A DNA stretch of 16,546 nt from an uncultured Bacilli bacterium (GCA_905236085.1 CAJOOD010000154.1:1-16546); one strand, 5' to 3'; shown: positions 1-9,274, counted from the stretch's first letter. Notes: generated by a model not told the origin, from the sequence alone. Numbers and translations are program-made.

Positions 1-1
1 A

Positions 2-1474
2 AACGTTATCGTTAACTTGGTAAGAACCCTAGCATTAACAGTCTTATCATTTTTAACATTCCCATGGGCTTGCCGTGTATTAGGTGATGCTCAGATGGGA
101 TTATATGCTTGGTGTAATACCTTTGCTTATTATTTCTTAATCATTGCTAAAGTTGGCATCCCTAATCTTGCTGTTAGAGAATGTGTAAAAGTAAGAGATA
201 ATAAAGAATTATTATCCAACAGAGCTCAGCTATTCTTCATTATTCAAGGAATATTTACTATCGCTTCATTTGGTTTAATGTGCTCTTTGGTCTTTAGTGT
301 TCCCCAATTATTCTCTGCGAAAGAGATTATATTCTTATTAGCCATTAATTTTGTTTCTGGAGCATTCTCTTTTGAATGGATATTTATCGCTTTAGAAAAG
401 CAATTTTATATGTCTATTAGATCAATTGTTATATTAGCGATTACTACCCTATTAATTATCTCTTTAGTCAGAAATCCTGATGATATCTATATGTACGCTC
501 TTATTACCGCCGGAGTGACAGTATTAACTAGTATTGCTAATTTGATATATGTTACTAGTTTTATATCCTTTAAAAAGACTATGCCTTATGAAATAAAACC
601 ATATATTAAGCCCTTATTTACCTTATTTATGCTGACTCTTATGTTGGCAATATATGATAGAACTGATACCTTTATTCTTGGTTTTATTAACCCATCTAAA
701 GAACAAGTTGGAGCTTATTCCGTAGGTGTTAAAGGTATTGAAATAATAATTGGAGTCATTACGGCTTTATCAACAGTATTTATCCCTCGAGCGGCTTTCT
801 ATTATGAAAAGGAAGATAAGAGATTCTTTAATAATTTAAATAGATATTCTGTTAATATCGCTATGTTTATTGTCTTACCTGCGATTGTTACTATGTCAAT
901 GATGTCTAAAGAAATTTGTTCTTTAATTGCGGGAGAAGAAGGATATACTGATGCGCCATATATTCTTATTGCTTTAGCCTCTATGATGCTAACTTATACA
1001 TTAGGAGACATTATATATGGGCAAATATTATTGCCGATGAAAAGAGAGAAATATTATTTCTATTCTTTGACCATCGGAGTGATATTAAATATTTCCTTAT
1101 CTTTGTTATTTGGATTAGTGATATTAAAAGATCGACCTGCGATTGGTGTGGCTATTGCTACCTCTATTGTTGATCTAGCAATTTTAATCTTTTTAGTGGC
1201 GATTTGCTGGGATTATGTTAAAAAAGCAATATTTTCTATTAATACCTTAAAATTGGTTATCGCTAATGGGGTGATTGTTGTTTCATCTTTATTATTAACT
1301 AGATGGGTTCCTATTTCTAATCTATGGGTAGATAAAGTCAGCAGCGAAGAATCATCTATATTCACATTATTAAGTGTGGTATTAATTGATGCGATTATTT
1401 ATGTTGCTTCATTATTGATATTAAAAGAGGATTTAGTCTTCTCGTTTATTAGAAAGAAGCCAAAAGAGATTTAA
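2..1474 (+). CDS. Wzx-like polysaccharide flippase, 5' truncated by window edge
   Basis: Integral membrane transporter of the polysaccharide biosynthesis/MOP flippase family, expected to flip lipid-linked glycan units across the cytoplasmic membrane. The reading frame is open to the first base of the window. The codons before a TTG at 17 (N-V-I-V-N) continue the typical N-terminal helix of this family, so the real start lies outside the window and TTG 17 is not the start. The visible part is about 490 residues with roughly 12 to 14 hydrophobic segments. The family-typical first-helix region reads LSFLTFPWACRVLGD, followed by the G-Y/L-YAWC-type segment near residue 35. The C terminus ends in a short basic tail (RKKPKEI). 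The gene converges on the lipoprotein at 1541-2476 and ends at a hairpin terminator. Substrate is unknown. Family assignment is firm; the role in a particular glycan pathway is inferred from the polymerase-like and TupA-like genes farther right. Confidence 0.88.
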   Translation, partial: NVIVNLVRTLALTVLSFLTFPWACRVLGDAQMGLYAWCNTFAYYFLIIAKVGIPNLAVRECVKVRDNKELLSNRAQLFFIIQGIFTIASFGLMCSLVFSVPQLFSAKEIIFLLAINFVSGAFSFEWIFIALEKQFYMSIRSIVILAITTLLIISLVRNPDDIYMYALITAGVTVLTSIANLIYVTSFISFKKTMPYEIKPYIKPLFTLFMLTLMLAIYDRTDTFILGFINPSKEQVGAYSVGVKGIEIIIGVITALSTVFIPRAAFYYEKEDKRFFNNLNRYSVNIAMFIVLPAIVTMSMMSKEICSLIAGEEGYTDAPYILIALASMMLTYTLGDIIYGQILLPMKREKYYFYSLTIGVILNISLSLLFGLVILKDRPAIGVAIATSIVDLAILIFLVAICWDYVKKAIFSINTLKLVIANGVIVVSSLLLTRWVPISNLWVDKVSSEESSIFTLLSVVLIDAIIYVASLLILKEDLVFSFIRKKPKEI

Positions 1475-1482
1475 CAAAATTA

Positions 1483-1527
1483 AAGGAGCTCTTTTTAAAC
1501 CTGTTGGTTAGAGCTCCTTGTTTTTTT
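1483..1527 (+). terminator. Rho-independent terminator, probably bidirectional
   Basis: Perfect 9-bp stem AAGGAGCTC (1483-1491) and GAGCTCCTT (1511-1519) with a 19-base loop, followed by G and seven T on the plus strand. On the minus strand the stem is followed by TTTAATTTTG, so it can also end the leftward opp operon whose last stop is at 1541. It sits in the 66-base gap between two convergent stop codons. Confidence 0.88.
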
Positions 1528-1540
1528 ATTTTTTGTTCGA

Positions 1541-2476
1541 TTAGAGATTTAATGTATAAATTAAGATAAATTCATCGTCTAATGGGGCTATATCGACATC
1601 AAGAGCGAAGGTTGCTTCTTTTATAGATGCGCCTAATTTAATATCATAATTATCCACGAGATAATAATTATATGATGAAGATGTATCATGTTGTATATCT
1701 CTTAGATAGCCTTTATTGAGCAAATCATATTCTAAATCTTCTAAATCTAAGGCGCTAGAGGAGGTTTCAACCGCTACTTCGATAATATATTCTCCATCTA
1801 ATAAGATATTGCTATAAGTAACTTCACTAATATTACTAGAATCTAATGTAGCAAAATTCTCATCGCTAAATACATCAGTAACTGGAGAATATGATGAATA
1901 AGAATAAAAATCTGCAACATCATAATTTAATAAAGAGACAAGATCTTCCCCAGGGAAAGATGTATCAAAGAAAGTTTCTTCTAAATGAGCATTTAAATAT
2001 AAAATTCCTTCTAAATAGACAACATTAAGAATGACTTCAGAATACATAACAGAAGTATCCACTAAGGTCTTACTTAAATAGAAGTCATTATTATCTTCAT
2101 CACTTAGAAGTTCGTTGTAGACATAACCAAAATTATTATTTAATACATAGTCTTTATAAGTTTTGGCATCTTCGATATATTCGTCTTCTAAAGATACGGT
2201 GATAATCCATGTATCACCGTTAAGATAGACAGCATAAGTTTCTTCTAAAGTTTCATCATCATCTTCATCTTCAACTTCTTCATAACCAAAGATATCTTGG
2301 TAAAAAGGCAATATTTCTCCACCTAAATATAATTCCATGAGATATTTATCATTATCATCCCAATCAGTTGTAAGAGTGGTTTCAGAAGATGTGCTTACTT
2401 CATCTTGATTAGAATTACACGCACTTAAAGGCAATAAGGTGAGAAGTGATAAAGCTATTATATTAATTTTCTTCAT
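1541..2476 (-). CDS. Acidic secreted lipoprotein, last gene of the opp operon
   Basis: Function not recognised. The 311-residue product starts with a lipoprotein signal: MKKI, a hydrophobic stretch, then lipobox LSAC with Cys20 as the predicted lipidated residue. The mature part is very rich in Asp, Glu, Ser and Tyr and has no membrane helix, so it should be tethered outside the cell. Two halves look related: residues about 70-165 and about 200-311 each have a G-D/E-x-x-I-I-x-V strand, an acidic helix, an N-x-G-Y/F-G/L turn, and a final strand pair, suggesting a duplicated domain. Its start is 11 bases after the LRR gene stop, and its AGGGGGT Shine-Dalgarno overlaps that stop (TAG), so the two are probably translationally coupled. 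Possible roles are peptide capture, or a partner of the LRR protein or of OppA; none is shown by the sequence. Confidence 0.85.
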   Translation of the reverse strand: MKKINIIALSLLTLLPLSACNSNQDEVSTSSETTLTTDWDDNDKYLMELYLGGEILPFYQDIFGYEEVEDEDDDETLEETYAVYLNGDTWIITVSLEDEYIEDAKTYKDYVLNNNFGYVYNELLSDEDNNDFYLSKTLVDTSVMYSEVILNVVYLEGILYLNAHLEETFFDTSFPGEDLVSLLNYDVADFYSYSSYSPVTDVFSDENFATLDSSNISEVTYSNILLDGEYIIEVAVETSSSALDLEDLEYDLLNKGYLRDIQHDTSSSYNYYLVDNYDIKLGASIKEATFALDVDIAPLDDEFILIYTLNL

Positions 2477-2487
2477 ATTCTTACCCC

Positions 2488-4629
2488 CTATTCAATTGGT
2501 TGAGGAACTCCAAAAGCATCGAGTTCCCACTCGCCTTTCCAATATACTTTGCATGAATCATCATGCCATCTCTTGGAGCCAACAGTGATTTCTTCATCAT
2601 ATGGCATATTAGTGGCTTTAGATTCGGCCTTGGTGATGTTTAGATAAATAGGCATTTGTGAAAGGAAATTACCATCTTCATCTTTTTCTCTCATATTGAT
2701 GAATGTATCCTTTTCAATGGTCAAATCAGAATAATTCTTTGTAGCGATTGTTTCTTCATCACGGAAAGGGATATAGATATATTCTAAATTAGTATCATTA
2801 GCGAAGCATTCGCTCTTAAAATTGTTAAAATATTGAGGAATTGCAACGTAATTTAAATCTGAACAATCCTTAAAGGCATATTTATTAATCGTGGTTAAAG
2901 ATGAATTCTCTGGTAATTCAATATGCGTTAACGCGGATTCTTGGAAAGAACCTTCACCGATATAGGTTAGGGTTTCTGGTAATTCCACATAAGTTAATGA
3001 TGAACAATTATAGAAAGTACGATAAGCAAGAGAAGTTAATCCTCTTAATTTATATCCATCTCTATAGGTATTAAATGTCACCGATGATAAATTGGTATCA
3101 TTAACAAACATTTCATAAGATGTATCAGTAACAGTATATGGGAATGTAAATGTGGTAATGGAGGCATTATTAGAGAATTGATTACCCTTAGATGAATTAG
3201 AAGCAAAACCTTTTGCCGCCATTGTGGTAGGCAGGTTGATTTCACCATATGGAGTTACTACATCATATTCATCATCATATAAGGCGATGGTTGAAAGATT
3301 AGTGTAGACAAAAGCATCATAATCAATCTTACTGACACCGATAGTTTCTTTGCTACCAAATCTATCATAATTAGTCGCGCCTTGATATAGATAAATATCT
3401 TCTAATCCTTCAACATTAGCTAAGACTCCACTTTCAATCGAAGAAACATGTTTTGGGAAGGTGAATTCAGACAATTTCGTATTTTTAAAGGCGTTTCTGC
3501 CGATATTTTGCATATGTTCTAAGGCATTTTCGCTTAAATTAAATGTCTCTAAATTCTCACATCCTTCAAAAGCGGATTCTGGAATTGATAAGACATAATC
3601 TTCTGTTCCAGATGGCCAAGTAAATGTAGACATTTCTGTACAACCCATAAAGGCTGCAGTGCCAATTGATGAAAGAGTGTTAGGTAATGCAATATCACCT
3701 AATGAAGTAAAAGCAAAAGCATAATCACCAATAGAAGCCACCTTATCATTAATAGTGATATCAGCTAAAGATAGACAATCATAGAAGGCATAATCTTCAA
3801 TAACAAATGATTCAACATCATCAGGGAAGGCAACGCCTCTTAGATTAGAAACACCATAAAATGAATAAGCAGATATCTTTTGCAAATAAGAAGGAATTTC
3901 CACATAGACTAGATTTTGATTATTGGCAAATAATCCATCTGTCCATACTTTAATTTCTTCTCCATCATTACTCCAATCAGAGAAATATACTTTCTTATAA
4001 GATTCATATCCGCTTGGAACAACGGAATCGTGATCAATTAATAAGACACATTTCTCATCTAGGATTCCATCGCCAACTTTAAATAAAATACCACAAATTA
4101 AGGTTACAGAATCATCAGGTAATTCATTGATGAATTTAGTGCCATCAAAGGCTCCTGTTCCCATATAAGTAATATTTTTGGAAAAATTAATAGTGCCTAA
4201 ATTAGATAATTCCGCGAAAGCATATTCACCTATGGTTTCAATATTATCAGTCATGGTGACAGATTTAAGACGGCTACAACCAGTAAAAGCACTGTCCGCG
4301 ATAGCGTTAATTTTGTAACCGTTGACATAGGCTGGAATTCTAAAATCTTCTGGATAGTTAGAATCTGGTTTAACGCGGGTTAAAGTAGCAACTTTTTCGC
4401 CTTCTTGATTGGATTCGTATTCATATTCGATGTATGGCATATTGGCTAAATCCACTAACCACACATTAGCCGCTAAAACGTAGACGGCAACAAGACCTAT
4501 AACGGTCACACCTAAAGAGGCAAAACCAATCTTATAGTTTCTCTTTTTATTTTTAATAATTCTTAATCTTTCTTCTTCTTGCTTTTTAGTAAGAACTTCC
4601 ATTGCTTCATATTTATCTATTTCCGCCAT
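2488..4629 (-). CDS. Membrane-anchored BspA-like leucine-rich repeat (LRR_5) surface protein
   Basis: A 713-residue protein. Residues 1-33 form a charged cytoplasmic tail. One membrane helix spans about 34-57 with no cleavage or lipobox motif, so it is a signal anchor with the C terminus outside. From about residue 95 to 650 there are around 15 BspA/LRR_5-type repeats with the pattern I-x-x-x-A-F-x-x-C/N-x-x-L-x-x-I-x-L/F-P, for example in the segments at residues 107-120 and 535-610. No LPXTG or cell-wall-binding domain is visible at the C terminus (ends QPIE). BspA-like proteins usually bind host or bacterial surface ligands; that role is family knowledge, not shown here. Its ATG overlaps the oppF stop by one base (TAATG) and its GGAGGTGA Shine-Dalgarno lies inside the last oppF codons, so it is coupled to the transporter. 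An adhesin or scaffold associated with peptide uptake is an inference. Confidence 0.9.
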   Translation of the reverse strand: MAEIDKYEAMEVLTKKQEEERLRIIKNKKRNYKIGFASLGVTVIGLVAVYVLAANVWLVDLANMPYIEYEYESNQEGEKVATLTRVKPDSNYPEDFRIPAYVNGYKINAIADSAFTGCSRLKSVTMTDNIETIGEYAFAELSNLGTINFSKNITYMGTGAFDGTKFINELPDDSVTLICGILFKVGDGILDEKCVLLIDHDSVVPSGYESYKKVYFSDWSNDGEEIKVWTDGLFANNQNLVYVEIPSYLQKISAYSFYGVSNLRGVAFPDDVESFVIEDYAFYDCLSLADITINDKVASIGDYAFAFTSLGDIALPNTLSSIGTAAFMGCTEMSTFTWPSGTEDYVLSIPESAFEGCENLETFNLSENALEHMQNIGRNAFKNTKLSEFTFPKHVSSIESGVLANVEGLEDIYLYQGATNYDRFGSKETIGVSKIDYDAFVYTNLSTIALYDDEYDVVTPYGEINLPTTMAAKGFASNSSKGNQFSNNASITTFTFPYTVTDTSYEMFVNDTNLSSVTFNTYRDGYKLRGLTSLAYRTFYNCSSLTYVELPETLTYIGEGSFQESALTHIELPENSSLTTINKYAFKDCSDLNYVAIPQYFNNFKSECFANDTNLEYIYIPFRDEETIATKNYSDLTIEKDTFINMREKDEDGNFLSQMPIYLNITKAESKATNMPYDEEITVGSKRWHDDSCKVYWKGEWELDAFGVPQPIE

Positions 4630-5636
4630 TATTTCTCACCTCCAAGTCTTTTTAATTCTTCAAGGTATAAAGCTGTTTCTCGCTTATTTGCCCTGACAAA
4701 ATGCCCTGGTTCAATTTCGATAAAGTCAGGAACGTCTTCTTCTGTGTAATGATGCATGGTTGGATCATATACAATGATTTTCTTTTTCTTTTCTATTTGT
4801 GGATCAGGAATTGGAACCGCTGATAATAAGGCTTTGGTATAAGGATGTAATGGAGCCTCAAATAAACGTTCAGCAGGTGCTAATTCCACTAATTTTCCAG
4901 CATAAATGACCGCGATTCTATCAGAAATATATTTCACGACTGATAAGTCATGAGCGATAAATAAAACGGTTAAATTATTAGATTTTTGGAAATCTTTAAT
5001 TAGGTTTAAGACCTGGGCTCTAATAGACATGTCTAAGGCCGAGATTGGTTCATCAGCGATAACGAATTCTGGATTCATTACCATACATCTAGCGATACCA
5101 ATTCTTTGTCTTTGACCACCAGAGAATTCATGAGGATATCTAGATAGATATTCTGGTCTTAGACCAACTTTTTTCATGATTTCCGTTACTTTTTCTAATC
5201 TATCTTCCTCATTTTCATACATATGATAGGCTCTTAAACCTTCACTAACGACATAGTCGATATTAGCTCTTTCATTTAACGAGGCAGAAGGATCTTGGAA
5301 GATCATTTGTATTTTGGTTTTTAATAATTTTTCTCTTTCACGAGGAAGTTTGCCAGATATGACAACATTATTATATGTAATAGTGCCACTTCTAACTGGA
5401 TTAATACGAATAATGGCTCTACCTAAAGTAGTTTTACCAGAGCCAGATTCGCCAACTAAACCTAAAATTTCACCTCGATTGATATCTAAATTTAAGTGGT
5501 TGATAATAACTCTTTCGACGCTACCGATTTTAAAGGAGATTTTAACATCTCTCATCTTAACGATAACATCATCAGGATTTTGAGCTTGGGAAACAGCAAA
5601 TTCATCAACTGAAGGTTTCCATTGTTTATTCTTCAT
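4629..5636 (-). CDS. oppF: Oligopeptide ABC transporter ATP-binding protein OppF (AmiF-like)
   Basis: One of the two cytoplasmic ATPases that power peptide import through OppB/OppC. The 335-residue product has Walker A GESGSGKT at 62-69, Q-loop FQDP with Gln114, ABC signature FSGGQ at 171-175, Walker B ending IADEP with Glu196, D-loop SALD, and switch His229 (IAHDL). The C-terminal oligopeptide-transporter motif LHPYTKALLSAVPIPDP lies near 263-279, followed by a tail of about 55 residues. All catalytic residues are present. Start: ATG at 5636 has GGAAGGAGA nine bases upstream and lies 11 bases inside the oppD end. The length is normal for the family. Pairing with OppD as a heterodimer is family knowledge. 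Confidence 0.95.
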   Translation of the reverse strand: MKNKQWKPSVDEFAVSQAQNPDDVIVKMRDVKISFKIGSVERVIINHLNLDINRGEILGLVGESGSGKTTLGRAIIRINPVRSGTITYNNVVISGKLPREREKLLKTKIQMIFQDPSASLNERANIDYVVSEGLRAYHMYENEEDRLEKVTEIMKKVGLRPEYLSRYPHEFSGGQRQRIGIARCMVMNPEFVIADEPISALDMSIRAQVLNLIKDFQKSNNLTVLFIAHDLSVVKYISDRIAVIYAGKLVELAPAERLFEAPLHPYTKALLSAVPIPDPQIEKKKKIIVYDPTMHHYTEEDVPDFIEIEPGHFVRANKRETALYLEELKRLGGEK

Positions 5637-6966
5637 TGTTAATGTCTCCTTCCTGTCTCAATAATTCTTTCGCCGCTTTTTCCATTCTTTCTCTTAATTC
5701 AACAATAACTTTTGGTTTTTCCACTTTTGGAGCGCGTGGATCTAATAACCATGTTTTGGCGTAATGTGTTTCAGAAATTTGGAACATTGGAGGATTAGAA
5801 ATAAAATCTATTTGTAAAGCATAATTATTTCTTTCCGCGAATGGATCACCAATAATTTCATTCATAAAGGATGGAGGATTACCTGGAATATAGCTTAATG
5901 GTTCATCTTTGCTACCTAATTGAGGTAATGAAGATAATAAAGCCCAGGTATATGGATGTTCTGGACGATAGAAGATATCCTCTACTGTTCCATATTCGAC
6001 GATTTGACCACCATACATGACCGCGATTCTATCAGCCACATTAGCGACAACACCAAGGTCATGAGTAATAAAGACAGTGGTCCAGTGATATTCTTCTTGT
6101 AATTCTTTAATAAGTTGAATGATTTGTGATTGGACTGTCACGTCTAAGGCAGTGGTTGGTTCATCACAAATTAAAACTTTTGGATGGCACGCTAAAGCGA
6201 TAGCGATAACCACTCTTTGTCTCATACCACCGGAATATTGGAATGGATAATCTTTATATCTTGATTCAGCATTAGGAATTTTAACCTTTTTAAGTAAAGA
6301 GATAGCTTCTCTTTTAGCTTCCATACTAGTCATAGCAATTGGACGGCCTTCCATTTTGGCTTTCGCTCTCTTTTTGGCATCCTTCATGATACGAATAGAT
6401 TCTAAACGAGAGATATGGCTTCTTTCAAAAGTCATGTCTTCGTAATATTTTTTAGTTAAAGAGTCGAATTCTGCAGCTTTTTTGTCTAAATATGCCTTTT
6501 TTTCTTCTTCAGACATATTAGCTAATTTTTCTTGTTCTTCTTTAACATCTTGAGCATGTTTAATTTTATATTCTTTTAATTCTTGCTTGGTTGGTTTGCT
6601 ATGTAATTTCAAAACTTCAGAGATTTGATAACCGATACTAAATAATGGGTTTAAAGATGTCATAGGATCTTGGAAAATAGTGGCAATCTTTTTGCCTCTA
6701 ATCTTTAGCCATTGTTCATCTTTTTTAAATTTAACCAAATCTTGTCCTTCAAAGATAACTGAGCCTGAAGAAATAAATCCATTTGCGTCAAGCATACCAG
6801 TAAAAGTCTTGGTAAAGACTGATTTACCAGAACCTGATTCACCAACAATTGCAAATGTTTCGCCCTCATAGATATCGAGATTAATATCTCTAAGAACGTG
6901 TGATTTTTTACCTCTAGTAACAAATCCTAAGGAGAGGTTTCTAACTTCAATAACTTTTTCCGCCAT
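5626..6966 (-). CDS. oppD: Oligopeptide ABC transporter ATP-binding protein OppD (AmiE-like) with helical insert
   Basis: The second transporter ATPase, 446 residues compared with about 330-360 usual. Walker A GESGSGKS at 42-49, Q-loop Gln99 (FQDPMTSLNP), signature YSGGM at 244-248, Walker B LICDEP at 265-270, and switch His302 are all intact. The C-terminal part matches the streptococcal AmiE pattern (GDPFAERNNYA, then THYAKTWLLDPRAPKVE), in which the iron-sulfur cysteines known from other OppD/DppD proteins are replaced. Between the Q-loop and the signature, about residues 123-216 form a highly charged, Lys/Glu-rich, probably coiled-coil insertion of some 80-90 residues; comparable AmiE proteins have only a short linker there. 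Start: ATG with AAGGGGG just upstream, 9 bases after the oppC stop. The insert lies in the helical subdomain that contacts the permeases, so a regulatory or partner-binding role is possible but unproven. Confidence 0.95.
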   Translation of the reverse strand: MAEKVIEVRNLSLGFVTRGKKSHVLRDINLDIYEGETFAIVGESGSGKSVFTKTFTGMLDANGFISSGSVIFEGQDLVKFKKDEQWLKIRGKKIATIFQDPMTSLNPLFSIGYQISEVLKLHSKPTKQELKEYKIKHAQDVKEEQEKLANMSEEEKKAYLDKKAAEFDSLTKKYYEDMTFERSHISRLESIRIMKDAKKRAKAKMEGRPIAMTSMEAKREAISLLKKVKIPNAESRYKDYPFQYSGGMRQRVVIAIALACHPKVLICDEPTTALDVTVQSQIIQLIKELQEEYHWTTVFITHDLGVVANVADRIAVMYGGQIVEYGTVEDIFYRPEHPYTWALLSSLPQLGSKDEPLSYIPGNPPSFMNEIIGDPFAERNNYALQIDFISNPPMFQISETHYAKTWLLDPRAPKVEKPKVIVELRERMEKAAKELLRQEGDINNEE

Positions 6967-6975
6967 AAAACCCCC

Positions 6976-8055
6976 TTATCTATGCGATTTAGGATCTGTC
7001 GCATCAGATAATGCTAGACCTAAATAGAAGAACGCTACCGTAAGCGGTATCATTACCACCAGTGGTCCCAGCATTAAATATGGGTAATCCATCCACGCTA
7101 ATCCGCTAACCGCATTGGTTAAAACTTGACCTAGAGTAATATCACCAGTAGAAATCTTAAATGATAAGCCAAAATAAGCTAAACCAACTTCACTAGAAAT
7201 CGCTGCAGGAATCGCTGTGGATGTCACTGTTACGATAACAGAAATGAGGTATGGTAATAAGTTATGGCTAATCATCTTACCGGATGATGTACCTAAGGTT
7301 TGTGAAGCAATATTATATTCACGGTTTCTAATAATAATGATTTGGTTTCTCACAAATCCCGCTAAACCTAGCCAGCCTAAAGCACATAACAAGGTGACGA
7401 TGATTAAGAAACCATATTTATCCATGTAATTATATAATAATTGCATTAATAAGATGTCTAATAAGATGGTAGGAACATTGTTAACAAAGTTTCTAAATTC
7501 AATAAGGATTGGATCTAACCAACGGAAATAACCCCAAGCTGCGCCGATTGCGATACCTAATACAGTATCAATTAAGGCAACAACAACGCCTAATAATAAT
7601 GATAATCGCGCACCAATCCATACGCATGACCACATGTCTTGACCAGCAAACCATGTGCCCATATTAGAACCACAAATACCAAACCAATAATCAGAAGTAG
7701 GTCCTAAATAATAACCAGGATATTCCGTTGGACTGATAAGTGGAGTGGAAGGTTCAACAACACCACCATTGACTTGAATTGGAGGATAGAATTTAATCAT
7801 TGGTCCAAATATGGTAAAGAAGACAATGATAAATAAAAGAATAAGGCAAACGATAACTAAAGGACGTTTGAATAATTCTTTAAAAGTCATTCTCCAATAT
7901 GAATATGGAGTGGAATCTAAGTGCTCGATATTTTCTGGAGATGTGCCAACTACGGTAAAGAGTTCTTTGACATTCTTTTCAACATTTTCTTCTACATCGA
8001 CAGTTTCATCATAAATGCGGAAAATATCATCGCGTTCAATTTTCTTGTCTTGCAT
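6976..8055 (-). CDS. oppC: Oligopeptide ABC transporter permease OppC (AmiD-like)
   Basis: Membrane-spanning half of the peptide channel, 359 residues. A cytoplasmic N-terminal tail of about 60 residues contains the YSYW motif at 51-54 that precedes the first helix in Ami-type OppC proteins. The first helix is about 66-88, then an extracytoplasmic loop to about 145, then the binding-protein-dependent permease domain (about five helices). The EAA loop that contacts the ATPases reads EYNIASQTLGTSSG at 246-259. The C terminus ends DATDPKSHR, typical of the family. The outer loop is longer than in AmiD and contains two Cys (128 and 144). Start: ATG with AAGGAGGT seven bases upstream. It follows oppB by 12 bases and precedes oppD by 9 bases. 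Confidence 0.95.
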   Translation of the reverse strand: MQDKKIERDDIFRIYDETVDVEENVEKNVKELFTVVGTSPENIEHLDSTPYSYWRMTFKELFKRPLVIVCLILLFIIVFFTIFGPMIKFYPPIQVNGGVVEPSTPLISPTEYPGYYLGPTSDYWFGICGSNMGTWFAGQDMWSCVWIGARLSLLLGVVVALIDTVLGIAIGAAWGYFRWLDPILIEFRNFVNNVPTILLDILLMQLLYNYMDKYGFLIIVTLLCALGWLGLAGFVRNQIIIIRNREYNIASQTLGTSSGKMISHNLLPYLISVIVTVTSTAIPAAISSEVGLAYFGLSFKISTGDITLGQVLTNAVSGLAWMDYPYLMLGPLVVMIPLTVAFFYLGLALSDATDPKSHR

Positions 8056-8067
8056 ATGTCAACCTCC

Positions 8068-9240
8068 TTAATCTCCCTTGGTGAATGAGACACGTGGGTC
8101 TGCAATCGCCGTAACTATATCTCCTAACAAATAGGATATGATGGATAATAATGCGGAAATAATCACAATTGCCTGCAAAAGTGACGCATTTTTTGTGCTA
8201 TTGGCGATAAGTAAGGCTTTACCAATACCTTCGACCGAATAAATATTTTCTAAGAAATAAGTACCTAATAAGGCTCCAATGACCGCACTTGGAATAGAAC
8301 GGACTAATGGAACAATCGCATTTCTTAAGACGTGAGTGAATAAGATTTTATTTTCACTCAAACCTTTAGAACGAGCAAATTTAACATAATCAGAATTAAA
8401 TTCATCGACCATGAAACGTCTCACCCACATAGCAATGCCTGCCATACCAGTAAAGCCCATGGTTAAGATGATAGGTAGCCAGCTGGTGAAGTCATCTGCA
8501 CTATAGACACGAGGCAAGGCAAACAACCCACACAATAAAGCCATCCATATATAGTAATAAGCAATGCCAGGAATAGCATCAATGGATATGATATAAGCTA
8601 AACCTATCCTATCCACTACGCCATCTTTATGTTTAGCCATAAATACTCCAAGCGGATAACCCATAGCTATTTCCAGCACTACCGCTAATATGCCAATTTT
8701 AAATGATGTTACCATACGTGGCCACATATAGTCGATGACATATGTGCCATCAGGAACGCCTGGTAAGAAATAGATTTTACCAAAATCGATAACGAAATTA
8801 CGGCAATCTTCGACTGTATATAACATAGTGTCAGTATCAAATGTGGTAAGACATCTGGTTTTTGGGAACGGCAATATGTTATAGAAGAAATTGATCAATT
8901 GTTGGAAAATAGTACCATTGAAACCCATTTCTTCTTTCCAAAGATTACATTTGAGATTAAACATCTCTTCAGTGATATGAGGTCCAGAGAACTTAATAGC
9001 GCAGGTCTGGTCGGCTGGTTGAGCAGCACGAATTAGGAAGAATGTAACAGTAATAGCAAGCGCTAAAGAAATTAATGATGAACCTAATCTTCTTAAAGAA
9101 TAATGAAGAAGAGGGTGTGCAAAAACCTTTTGCATGCCAGGAGTGTTACCAAATAGAACTCTTTTTTTAACAAGAATGGAGAATATAACAAAAACCAGCA
9201 AAACACCAATAATTGTATATCCTACGATGTAATCTACCAT
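8068..9240 (-). CDS. oppB: Oligopeptide ABC transporter permease OppB (AmiC-like) with extra N-terminal helix
   Basis: The other channel half, 390 residues. The normal OppB start (basic HYSLRRLGSSLISLALAI helix) is found at about residues 46-71, but here it is preceded by an additional hydrophobic segment at about 3-25 and a basic linker. An outer loop at about 72-175 contains Cys80, Cys98, Cys130 and Cys146. The core permease domain follows, with the EAA-type loop SDYVKFARSKGLSENKI at 283-299, and the family-typical end GDIVTAIADPRVSFTK. The outer loop is shorter than the roughly 200-residue loop of streptococcal AmiC. The long start is supported by AAAGGAGT six bases before the ATG at 9240; the internal Met36 has no comparable site. 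The extra helix would place the N terminus outside unless it is cleaved; neither can be decided here. Confidence 0.94.
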   Translation of the reverse strand: MVDYIVGYTIIGVLLVFVIFSILVKKRVLFGNTPGMQKVFAHPLLHYSLRRLGSSLISLALAITVTFFLIRAAQPADQTCAIKFSGPHITEEMFNLKCNLWKEEMGFNGTIFQQLINFFYNILPFPKTRCLTTFDTDTMLYTVEDCRNFVIDFGKIYFLPGVPDGTYVIDYMWPRMVTSFKIGILAVVLEIAMGYPLGVFMAKHKDGVVDRIGLAYIISIDAIPGIAYYYIWMALLCGLFALPRVYSADDFTSWLPIILTMGFTGMAGIAMWVRRFMVDEFNSDYVKFARSKGLSENKILFTHVLRNAIVPLVRSIPSAVIGALLGTYFLENIYSVEGIGKALLIANSTKNASLLQAIVIISALLSIISYLLGDIVTAIADPRVSFTKGD

Positions 9241-9274
9241 TTCTACTCCTTTCTTTTTATTCTAATAAACAACA

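Noticed and set aside
5314..5583. Open frame on the plus strand inside oppF (and similar frames inside oppD, oppC, oppA, the polymerase-like and XRE genes)
   Set aside because: Antisense or shifted shadows of well-supported genes, with no ribosome sites and no recognisable protein pattern.
5850..5878. Loss of iron-sulfur cysteines in the OppD C-terminal motif (GDPFAERNNYA in place of the Cys-containing form)
   Set aside because: Streptococcal AmiE proteins show the same replacement, so this is a normal feature of the clade and not a novelty.
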